From Pyrenochaeta sp. MPI-SDFR-AT-0127 (Eukaryota > Ascomycota > Dothideomycetes > Pleosporales > Cucurbitariaceae), in the NCBI GenBank assembly GCA_020747015.1, contig JAGTJM010000021.1, forward strand, positions 124,001-188,000: a stretch of DNA of 64,000 nt. Reading direction: 5' to 3'. This document shows, in pieces, positions 54,864 to 64,000 of this stretch. The number at the start of each line of letters is the position of its first letter. The first letter of the stretch is position 1. The notes beneath the pieces are model-generated. The model worked only from the letters and a program-made list of their open reading frames with translations. It did no database searches and was not told the origin of the DNA. The position numbers and the translations under genes are program-made.

Positions 54864-57360
54864 ATGGCTTCTACAGCGCCGCTCAGTTTCGGCTTCATCA
54901 AGATCGAGGACAGTCCCTCGCCAGTGCCGTCTGTTGTCTCGGTTGAGCCGACCCCAGCTGGCCACAATGCATCGGCGCCCGTCGACCCCAGGGATCCCGA
55001 AGGCTTTCTCAAGAGATGCTCAGGTCACAACAAAAAGACCAAGATCCGCTGCAGTGCCGTCATTGGGAAGAAGTCGCAGCAAAACACTCATCCCACGTTC
55101 CTGCCCACCTGCAGCGCCCATCGCGACCAGCAGAGCTTCGCTGGGTGGTGCCAATTCAAGCATGCAGATGGCGAGAGATGCGCACGCCTGTTTCGATGGA
55201 CGCCGCCGTATTTCGAGCTCTGTGCTGACCACCAAGGTCATCCAGACACACCATGCCACTTCCTGAAGCTGCCCCTTGAACTTCGCCATGAGATCTTTCG
55301 CTACTTGCTGCCGACCCGGTCAATTGGTTCCTCGACTGCTGCCATCCATAACAGCAAGAGTGCTGAAATCGACGGCACGCCGAGTCCAGTGACTGCTCGC
55401 ACGCGGGCGCTTTTGATGCATCCTTACCGTTCGTACGCGCTGCCGCCGCCACTGCCGCCTGGCACTCCCAGAAATGACAGTGCTTTCCCAATACCACTGT
55501 TGAACTTGCTTCTTATTAGCCGTCAGATCTATCACGAGGCAAAGGATCTGTTCTTCAGCATTGCCGTCTTCACCATCGACATCCGCAAGGACGGCACGTT
55601 CATGTGTGGACGAAGACTGCTAGAGCCAAGAAGGGCGGACGGCTCTTCTCATTTTCTTGCTGATGAAGTTGACGGGTCAAGGGATCGGTTTCTGAAGAAT
55701 TTCGACTGGGTGGCTGTCAAAAACTACTCGGTAGATATCTTGCTAGAGAACTGGTCAAATCCTCCGCACCTGCCTTCCAACTCTTTCTGGGACGAGGAAG
55801 TGGAAATCTATGATATTCGAGGTTAGTCACTCTTGCATAACCACGCCCCCTTACTAACACGACTGAGACTATGTTTCGGTTGTCGTCTCTGGTATCCTGG
55901 CCAAGTCACGGAATCTGTGCAAGCTGCAAGTCCGCCTGTGTCTGGCAGACTTTCAATGGACCGACGACCAGATTTTGGCCAACACCAAGTCAGTCGTCAG
56001 TCCATTCGAGCGGCTTCGCAATGTTCGGCAACCACACATAAGCGGCGTGTTCTATGGCCGACCATTGCACAACTCAGTGCTCTCGATTCACAGCGCCGCT
56101 CAGTTGATAGATCGACAATGTACACCTACAATCTGCTCAGTTCCTCCATTGCCCATACACACTCCTGTGTTGATTCCTGGAATGCCAAGTTTTGATGCAT
56201 ATGCTGCTGATTGGGGACGCTGGATATCGTCCAGCAACTCTGCGCCAGTTACAAAGAAAGCACCGATCCGGGCCATGTTTACAGAATTCAAGGATTTCTA
56301 CAGCAAGCTCTCCAATATTGTCCCCGACATTACGTATAGAAATGGGCGACATGCATTTCTCCACCGTGCTAGGGTCGCACGAGAGCAGGAAGACGTTGAA
56401 TCATTTCGCCATCTCCGAAACGAACTGATCCAGTATTGGTACGCGTACGTTGAGCAGGAAGAGCGGAAAAAGGCCGACATGAATAGACGGCTAAGCCGAA
56501 TGCTCGATACTGACATCTACCCGTCCCACGAGTGGGAAGAATCTGGTCGATCCGCACGGCGCAAATCGTCTGTAACGCAGGAGGGAATGCAATCTCCCGT
56601 GCTACTTAATGCAGACACAATGGCCAAGGAAGGCATTCCAATGACTGGCAATCCGCGTATGCAACCGCAACATCCTTCCATCAACCCACTCCTGCAGACG
56701 CAACATGTGCAACAGATTGCCCTGCAACAACTAGCACAGCGGCAGCAGGCTCAGGCTATGGCTCAGGCTCAAATACAGGCTCAAGCTCAAGCTCAAGCTC
56801 AAGCTCAAGCACAAGCTGCCAATGCTGCTATGCAAATGCCGCCATATCAGCGCAATTTTAGGTCAGACTACCAATTCCTCAACATCACTACAATTTCAGA
56901 CCAGGAAAAACTCTTGTTCCAAAGCCCTCCAGCTAAGGTGAGCGCATGCCCACAATGGCGCTCCCCCACGCCCGCAAAGCAGGAAACCCCAGACCCAAAC
57001 GCAGACCTCTACGCCGATCCGCCTCCCCACTCCACAGAGACAGAATGCCAATTAACAATGGTCCGGCCGACACCCTGGGTCGACCTAACCCGCGACATGG
57101 AAACCAGCCCTTCCTCACCCGACACCCCGGTGTTCCAGTACAGTACTCCATCTGCAACGAATGGTACGCGTGCTGCGGTCGGAGAACCGGGCCCGTCGAC
57201 CAAGAGACGCAGAATTGACTCGGGATTCGAGGGTCAGGAGTGCATCGTTATTCAAGATGAGCAGCCTGCGTCGCCGGGGTTTGCACGTGTACATGCTGGT
57301 ACAGATGATGAGGTGGCGTATATTGGGAAAGGGAAGGGGAGGGCGCTCGCTGTTGCATGA
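54864..57360 (+). CDS. Large uncharacterised protein with F-box-like motif and QA repeat
   Basis: Exons 54864-55821 and 55868-57360, intron 46 bp (GTTAGT...CTGAG); 816 residues. A Cys/His-containing segment (RCSGHNKKTKIRCSAVIG, later WCQFKHADGERCARLF and CADH) may bind metal. LKLPLELRHEIFRYLLP (about residue 133 on) is the F-box-like start typical of large fungal families, followed by LLLISRQIYHEAKDLFF. The middle is helical (VESFRHLRNELIQYWYAYVEQEERKKADM). A Gln/Ala run (QAQAQ..., bases about 56746-56817) and a Pro/Ser-rich, KRRR-containing end suggest a nuclear, partly disordered protein. A possible 42-bp in-frame intron at 56938 was not removed. Function unknown. Confidence 0.75.
56776..56817 (+). 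repeat. CAAGCT hexanucleotide repeat coding for Gln-Ala
   Basis: About seven near-perfect copies of CAAGCT in tandem encode a (Gln-Ala) run inside the 816-residue protein. Such in-frame hexamer repeats commonly vary in copy number between strains. Confidence 0.8.
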
Positions 57361-57713
57361 AAACCCCGTGTTTTTATTGACGAGTATAATTCTGCCTGGA
57401 GTTTGTATTAATTCAGTTTCTCCTAATTTGCGGGCAATTGCATAATGGGAGTTTTTTGGGCAGCTTGTGCGGTCTGGCTTTGTATGAACATGACTGTCAG
57501 GTCGGTTGGTCGAACATTACATAATACAATGAGGTAGACTGTGGCTTTCAGAGCAATATATTGGTATAGTCGAAGTGGTGATTCAATGCAAAAGTAGTAT
57601 TGTACAAGACTCCACTCGGAATGCATGATTGCGCTAGATGTTCACAAATGCAGTTTCGGCCATATCTTCAACCCCCCATTTTCCTGGGCTAACTTTTTTG
57701 GTTTTATCCACAT
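57361..57713. other. Intergenic, no gene seen
   Basis: Converging 3' ends of the QA-repeat and CHCH genes. AT-rich, as expected of terminator regions. Confidence 0.4.
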
Positions 57714-58233
57714 TTAGTACTGGCCCGCTGCTGCCTGGCACGCCTTGAGCTGATCCAAGTACCACCCGCAGATGGTCAAGCTACCCTGGTTCTCATCCAT
57801 GCACTTGCGGAAGTTGTTCACGTCCGTGGCACACGCACCCGTTTGCTGGGCCGGCGAGGTGGCTTGATGTTGCTGTGCGAAGTCGGTGTTTTGCGGGGCG
57901 GCTTCGGCAGGGGCGGAGGAAGAGCCACCGGAGAACCAGCCGCCAACTGCGTGACCGATGGAAGAGCCGACTGCTACACCACTGATAGTCTGTTAGTATT
58001 CTGCAAAAATCTTGATGTCTGGGCGGGGGATGCACTCACGCAGCGGTCGACGCCATCTGTCCAAACAGTCCTGGTCCCTGGGGTGTGGGAGCTTGTACTG
58101 GCGCTGGCGGCGGGGCTGCGGGTTGCGCTGGAGGAGCAGCAGCGGTGGAAGAGTGGCGAGCTGGTGCGGGAGCTGGCTTTGGTGCTGGGGCGGTTGGGCG
58201 ACGAGGCGCGGCTCCTCCACGTTGACGAGCCAT
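57714..58233 (-). CDS. MIX17/CHCHD2-like twin CX9C mitochondrial protein
   Basis: Exons 58233-58040 and 57981-57714, intron 58 bp (GTGAGT...TATCAG); 153 residues. An N-terminal basic, Ala/Pro-rich region (ARQRGGAAPRRPTAPAPK) precedes the glycine-rich helix MASTAAGVAVGSSIGHAVGG, formed across the splice. The C-terminal CHCH domain has two CX9C motifs (CATDVNNFRKC and CGWYLDQLKAC). This is the layout of Mix17/CHCHD2-CHCHD10, imported by the Mia40 disulfide relay into the mitochondrial intermembrane space and linked to cytochrome oxidase and cristae function. Length and domain order match the fungal members. Confidence 0.92.
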
Positions 58234-60329
58234 TTTCGATAGAGCGAGGGTGGTGGGTAGAGGGTTGGTGTTGAGTTGGTGGAGTGAATGGACGACGGTA
58301 TGGGATGTGGTGGAGGAGAGATGGCAATGGGTAGAGACGGCAAATTAGAGATGCTGGAGGTCCGAGGTCTTCGAGAAACATCGGCGTTAGCGTATTTTGC
58401 GGAGACTTGGCGCGTGTGGACATCGCGGGCTTAATGATTGGCTGCTCCGAACACGTCTCGCTTTCAACCTCAAGATACTAACAAGAAGCAAAACCTGTCA
58501 AGATCGCAGAGGCCAGTCCTTATCGTACCTGTCTCTTTTCGACACTGGTCTTGCAATTTACTATATCAGGCAATTCCATAATCTTCAGCTCGAAATCGAG
58601 ACCTGCCAAGGCTAGTGGTACATGGGATGAAGTCTGGTACTCAACCGTTGATACTGGTCGCTGAACACGGAAGGATCCATAAATCCACAATGAGTATGCT
58701 TGTACATCAATCGACACTACTCTGCAAACATGCCCCATGAGGAAGTACCTTTCAGATCTGGAGTTGGAGTTCCACTTTAACAGCCTTATCCTGGAAGACC
58801 ACTGGCTTCCACCTCCCATGGTACACATGTGGATATAACTTTGATGAGCGTATCCACCACATCCAACACTTTCCAACATACCTGCTGTGTATGGAAATAT
58901 CATGCAGTTCAAAGTTTGGGAAAGGCCCTTCTCGATTGTACTGGCCGACTTGTCGAAGCCGAGAATGGTGAAACTCATCAACAAGAAACACCTTACTTTG
59001 TTTGACACGCTTTTTAGACTTCTGGGAACAGGGAATGTATTTATGATGTAAGTTTTTATTCGGTACCAATGGCTCAAGTACAGTACCAGTTTTTCGACCG
59101 CTTTTCGCTGCCAACTTCCACACGCACAAGACACGATAGTACGCCGGAAGCCTCAAAAATGTCGAATCTGGATATCCATGCCTAGTACTCTCCATCCACT
59201 TACTAAAAGCGGAATTCCCGAGTTTACTTCTAAATCCGGCCAGTCGGCATACGTACCCCCTACCCCGACGGGCCCCCCCACACATGTTCAAAACACGACC
59301 TATAAGAGATGCGCAAACAGAAGACTTATCACAAACACCCCAACCAACAACCACTCCTCCAGCCCTGCACTCTCCCCAGGCCCAAGACAAGGCAGGGAAA
59401 CAAGCACCATTTCAAGAACTAGCGCTTCGCACCCTCTTTTCGTATCAAGCCCAGGGTTCTTCGTCCAACTCCCCACTAGAATCGACCCCACCTACACCCC
59501 CCCCTCTCACTCGCCAGAAGAGTTAGGTAATTCTCGAGTTTTAGATTGCTACAATCGACACCCGGGGAGCAACATTACTGCATGCGGTATATTGTCTTCT
59601 CTTTCCGGCCTGGTTGGAAGCGAGCGGGCGTTCCCCTATACACTAGGGGCTTGGGGCTGGGGGACGGGAGGCCCTAGGAGTGGCGTGTTGAGCTAGATGG
59701 CGCTGCAATCGATGGTTTTTGGTCATGTGTTGCTGCATCAGGAAATGTGGTCGCGGGGGTGGGAATTAGGTTCGAGGTTCCTAACGCGGTTGAAATGGTT
59801 GGCCAATCAGCTAGGTCTCGGGTTATCCTCATCGTCATGCTTTGCGAGGGGCTGAGATATAGTTGTGGCTTGGAATATAATACAGACGTGCAATTGGCGC
59901 TACGATGCAGAGAACGCGAGACAAGTCGCTAAATGACGTTTGGTCGGTGTCATGAAAGGGGATATCTGTGACCGCCTATGACAATGATTGAAAGGAAATG
60001 TAGAACGCATTCGCTGAACCTTTGCATATTCATTCGCAGCCCTGATGCTCCTCTGGGAAGACAAGGCTTTTCCATCACACGAAAGGAACGAACACGGTAT
60101 TTGAAGTATTTTTCATCAACATTCGTACTATCCTAGACACCCATCTCAGGGTATCATTCGATACTACATATTCCAACTCATCTTTGCATCGTAGTGAAGT
60201 GATGCAAATGGTCACATATGGGTGCTTTTGACATTTTGACCCCATGATCCTGGGCACAAATGCTTGAATAACTTTTGACGTCGTGGCGAGGTGGTCACAC
60301 AAGCCACCTCATGAGATCTGTTGGCCGCC
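58234..60329. other. 2.1-kb region without a confident gene
   Basis: Contains two long overlapping minus-strand frames (58520-59134 and 58752-59390, in different phases) and a plus frame (59178-59696), none with a recognisable domain. A plus frame at 59284-59526 encodes an 80-residue Gln/Thr/Pro-rich peptide (for example TEDLSQTPQPTTTPP) and is the only one with protein-like composition. The region could hold a non-coding RNA, a fast-evolving small gene or simply long regulatory DNA. Confidence 0.35.
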
Positions 60330-63064
60330 TCAGGTCTCGATGCGTTGATAGAACAAAATGTAGGCCACTTTGTTGTCGCGCACATTCTCCTTCGACAACG
60401 GCGTTCTCTTGCCTGCCGAGTTAGGTGTCACACTTCCATTGGCAACACCGCTCCACTTCTTCGTGCTGTCCTTTTGCTTTTCAGTTCCGTTGACCTGGCT
60501 CCAAGCGCCCTTGTTTGTCTCCTCCTCCTCCATATCAATCTGGGCGAAGAAGTTCTTGCTCTTGCCCGCGTCGTTCTTGTGCTGCTCAAGAGCGGCGGCG
60601 AGAACCTTGGGGTCCTCTTCCGCACCACCCTCGGCAACGTCCTCAGCACGGATACGGCGGATTACCGTGTCATCCATGCGAATCCATTCTTTGCCTTCTT
60701 GTCGTCGAAGGTCCACAGTATAATGTCCGCCGCTGGCGTTCTTACCATGATGGTAGACGACGGCAGTTAGTCTGTAGCGCGGAAAGCCACCTTGGGCTTG
60801 ATAGATTCCTCGCTTATGTTGAGGGAATACCTCTTTGGGCAGCTCCAACTCCAAGGGGTATCCGATCTTCTTCCAAATCTTCTGGGGGCCTTTCTCATCA
60901 TAGTGGAAGCGCTTCAGGTGGAGGATCAAAACAGGCGGAAGGGTCTCAATATGTACTTGCTTGGTTGAGGCTCGAGCGCCACGGGCGGCGCCGTCCAATG
61001 TCTCTAGTCGCGTTACATTCTTGAGGGCATCCGTTATATTGTTGATGTTTTGTTCGCCAATATCCAACTGCAAAGGTTGGTATGGTTCCAATGTGACTGA
61101 AGCCTTCTCGCCGGGTCTCTTGTATTCCGATCGGAGCTTCCCACCGAAGATCTTGGTAACTGGGGTCTCGATCTCGATTGCGCCCGAGTTTTGGGTGGTA
61201 GCCGTCTTTTGCTTTGCTCCGACCTCATGCCATCCGCTGTCTATTGAGCCTGATCGGTCACTTGAAGGCGAAGCGATACTCTCAGTAGCTTGGTTCTGTT
61301 TGTCATTTTTGATGAGCTGAGCACACTCATCATGCAAGCCAGCCAACAGAAATCCCAAAAACTCTTCAGCGTCCTCCTGCTGGCCCCGCTTCATGTTATC
61401 GAAGCGAGGCAGACGCTTGATGACGTCGTAGACGTACTCAGGACATAGAGGGTCACCATACTGCTCCAGCTCATTATCCTTCAAACGAAGGCGAAGTTGT
61501 TTGACGGATGCAGCCGAGTCAATCAACTTGAAATCACGCATGAACATGATCCTGGTTGGTGTAAGTATGTAACAACTTCGGGATAACAGTCTAGCTTACA
61601 TGGCATCTACAAGTGGTGTCTCAGACTTGAAACTATGCACAGCCCGTTTCGCAACCTGATCTAAGAAGTCGTAAAAGGGAACGCAGAAGAGAAGAACTTG
61701 AAGAATCTGGAAATAGTCAGCATGATGGATGATGGGTGTGGGCACACGGGACTTACTGAATTCATATAACACAGGTTGCCCGTATTTACAAGACCACGGG
61801 GCTCAAGAAAGGAAACCTTTTTGGCCGAATCGACCGAGAAAGATGCCAAAACATCAGCAAGGGTGTTGTTCTTCGGTGCTGTCGGCCCAGTCACGGGGGC
61901 AACGACGCCATTCGGTATGACAGGTGGCTGTATGGCAGCAGGAGCAGCTTTCGCCCTTAGCAGTTCTGCCCATGACTTTGGTGCAGCTGGTTTTGGCGGC
62001 GATCCCTTGGGTGTCTCCTCGGCGCTGACATCGGTCTCGGGTGCAGCCGTTGGTGTGCTATCTGTGTTCGATGAGTCTTGCTGGTTTGGCGGAGGTGACT
62101 TGATTGACTTTTGTGTGGTTGAGGCAGCACTCGGTGCTTTGGCGGATCGAATGGGGATAAGAGGTACTGCGGGCTTAGTGGTATTACGAGTGTGCTTTGC
62201 TGGAATAGTTGATGGCTGAGTAGGTGGCAAGGCCGAGGGTGTAGCAGGAAGTGCTACATCTACCTCAGAAGGCGGGTGTGACGTAGACGGAGTGTCAATC
62301 TCAGCGTCTGAGGGCACCGCAATGGTAGAGGCCTGTGACTCCTCTGGCTCCTCCGTCGGCGTCTGTTCGCCATCCTCAATATGCTCAGTGTCCTTTGAGA
62401 TATCCTCCTCAATCACCAGTTCTCGTGAGGGCAGCGCCAGACCCTCCTCTTCTGTCGACACTGGAGCCCTTCGCCGCCTTCTCCGCCTCGAAACACGAGG
62501 AGGGAAAGCAGCGTCAGGTACGGACAACCACGGCAGAGGTGGATAGAATGGCTTGGAATTGACAGGCTGAGGGGTCGGAGGAGGCTTTGATTCAGCGACA
62601 GGTGGGGGAGAGTCCACAGTAGTGTTCGTTGGTGGGGTCGACGCAGACAGGTGCGTCTGTGAGTGCACTGAAGGTGTCGAGGGTGTCTGCTGGGGTGTCT
62701 GGATGCGCGGCATAGGAGGAGTGCGTGAATGCACAATGGGTGGAGTTTGCCCCATGGATGGATGCACTGGGGGCATGTGATTCATGTGGGGGTTCGAAGA
62801 AACCACTACCGGAGATGCTTGGGGCTGGAATTGGCGTGGAGGCATGACATACTGCGGCGGCGGGGGCAGCGGCTGCTGGTAGGGATACCATTGCGGCATC
62901 TGGTGCATGTGCTGGGGATAGCCGTGAGGGGGTCCATACTGCTGCTGGTACTGTTGGTAGTGCGCATATGGGTTGTGGTGCACCGGCGAATGGGTCTGGG
63001 GCGGGATCTGGTAGTGGTATTGCTGCTCAGCCTGCCTTCTCGGCATGTACGGGCCTCCCATCAT
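60330..63064 (-). CDS. Ubiquitin carboxyl-terminal hydrolase, USP10/Ubp3-like
   Basis: Exons 63064-61757, 61706-61600, 61551-60330; introns 50 and 48 bp; 878 residues. A long disordered N-terminus rich in Pro, Gln, Tyr, Ser and Thr (about 420 residues) precedes the USP domain. The Cys box is GLVNTGNLCYMNS/ILQVLLFC, interrupted by the first intron right after the catalytic-Cys motif. QQEDAEEFLGFLLAGLHDE is the QQD box. The His box is YHHGKNASGGHYTVDLRR with the final DDTVIRRI. These match Ubp3/USP10, which removes ubiquitin with a Bre5/G3BP partner in vesicle transport, ribophagy and stress responses. The N-terminal low-complexity part is the likely partner-binding region. Confidence 0.92.
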
Positions 63065-63905
63065 TGACCAGAGGCGATGATGTTGCCTCTCCGTCAGTCG
63101 CTGGCCAGAGACCTAGCGCCAACGTGCGAGGCAACGGAAGACGGCGAGTGGGCGACGAGATTCGGGGTCCTCGGTCGTCACGTGTGACGTGATGGCTGAG
63201 GGTGCGGGACGGCGCGCAGGCAGCGTTGATGGATTGTTCCTACAATGCGCAAGGTCGCGCGAGGAAAGGCCGGAGTCGACGAGTGGAGGGGCGCCTGGTT
63301 TGACCGCGGGGTCATATTAGCACGACATGAGCGCAACCGGGCTGCGCGCAAGCAAGGGAGACGCGATGGCCGCGAAGGAGTGGACTATGGGCGTTGAGGG
63401 TTGGGGTGCTGAAGAAGTTCGATTATGACGGCGACAGAAAGGGCAGGTCTGTGCGTCCGGGTCAGAGAGGCCGTCTCAATCGGGACATGCACGATGAATG
63501 CCCTGCGGCGAGTGTGACGAGTTGCCGCTGGCCGTGACGAGTAATGGAGCCGTCCAGACGAATGACCAGGTTATGGCTACAAAGCGTCGTCAATTCGTGG
63601 ATGTTGTTTGGGCTTGCTGTGGGAGCAGCTTCCGTGAACGACACGTGATCAGCCGGCAACTCGATGTCATGGCCGCATCCGCCACTGCACACCTCTGACT
63701 GTGCTCAAGTCAACCCTCTTATGGGTAGGCCCACTACCAGCCAAACCAGCAATCCAACGCCAATCTACGCCACCCCTTTCCGCTCTCTTCTCGCCATCCG
63801 GCCCTCTCATTCTTTCTAGCAGGAACCTGCGCAGAGAACGGTCGCTCGGAATCCCGCCCATCGTCACAAGTCACCCTCGCAGCCGTGGACCCTTGGTTGG
63901 GAACC
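63065..63905. promoter_or_regulatory. Divergent promoter region at the right end
   Basis: About 840 bp, GC-rich, between the deubiquitinase start and the start of the right-edge gene. No other gene seen; no defined elements. Confidence 0.35.
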
Positions 63906-64000
63906 ATGTCTACTAATCCGCCGTCCATTGCATCGTCTTCCAAAGCCTCTGCCTCCTCTGGACCCGCCTCCCCAGCGCAGAACCAGCCAGCATTCATCAC
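63906..64000 (+). CDS. N-terminal fragment of a gene cut by the right edge
   Basis: An ATG in the context ACCATGTC opens a frame that stays open to the window end (31 residues and part of the next). The peptide is Ser/Ala/Pro-rich (STNPPSIASSSKASASS...), like a disordered N-terminus. Divergent from the deubiquitinase gene. The family cannot be judged from this fragment. Confidence 0.55.
   Translation, partial: MSTNPPSIASSSKASASSGPASPAQNQPAFI

Noticed and set aside
56938..56979. Possible 42-bp in-frame intron (GTGAGC...AAAG) in the QA-repeat gene
   Set aside because: Shorter than the other introns here and without a clear branch site; the frame is open either way, so it was left in.
57843..58274. 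143-codon plus-strand frame opposite the MIX17-like gene
   Set aside because: The minus strand encodes a clear twin-CX9C protein; this frame is a GC-rich shadow.
58520..59390. Two overlapping minus frames of 204 and 212 codons
   Set aside because: They occupy different phases of the same DNA, have ordinary six-frame composition and no domain; called as unexplained region instead.

Overview
This 64-kb window is nuclear DNA of a filamentous ascomycete. Genes are compact and most carry short introns (about 46-60 bp) with GT...AG ends and CTAAC/CTGAC-like branch sites. Characteristic fungal families are present: HET-domain proteins, Zn2Cys6 and fungal bZIP regulators, fungal rhodopsin-like membrane proteins, a Fot1/pogo-type transposon relic and a ZZ/TPR/ankyrin GTPase. 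Family content and style fit Dothideomycetes (Pleosporales), but that placement is inference. Exon structures were worked out by hand from open frames, splice signals and family motifs; every spliced model given closes in frame.

Region 1 (1-16.7 kb) is an accessory, immunity-like island. After an AT-rich, eroded left flank and a metallophosphoesterase come a HET-ankyrin protein with 18 near-identical repeats, a degenerate Fot1/Tan1-like transposase with RIP-type stop codons, a second HET protein, an atypical protein kinase, and a head-to-head pair of related P-loop GTPases. One GTPase has a coiled coil and a Gly/Ala-rich hydrophobic tail. The other is a 1242-residue fusion of GTPase, Cys-rich zinc-binding-like, TPR and ankyrin modules. 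These architectures match fungal NLR-like / heterokaryon-incompatibility proteins and are the best candidate for an undescribed system here.

Region 2 (17-34 kb) mixes surface, regulatory and metabolic genes: two tandem Ser/Ala-rich small secreted, GPI-like proteins; a seven-helix rhodopsin-like protein; a Zn2Cys6 regulator; COQ4 (ubiquinone synthesis) divergent from a SET methyltransferase; a secreted-looking amidohydrolase; a catalase-like heme protein; a PfkB sugar kinase; and a four-helix membrane protein.

Region 3 (34-64 kb) is mostly conserved housekeeping: a mitochondrial flavin-type oxidoreductase (OXNAD1-like) divergent from a monoacylglycerol lipase with a probable 4-nt microexon and two GC-AG introns; an MMT-type mitochondrial cation transporter; xylulokinase; dienelactone hydrolase; a second rhodopsin-like protein; an APC permease; nitronate monooxygenase; a bZIP regulator; a peroxisomal (SKL) enoyl-CoA hydratase; a small single-span membrane protein; a QA-repeat protein; a MIX17/CHCHD2-like mitochondrial protein; and a USP10/Ubp3-like deubiquitinase. 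A gene entering at the right edge is cut off. No rRNA, tRNA or CRISPR array was recognised.
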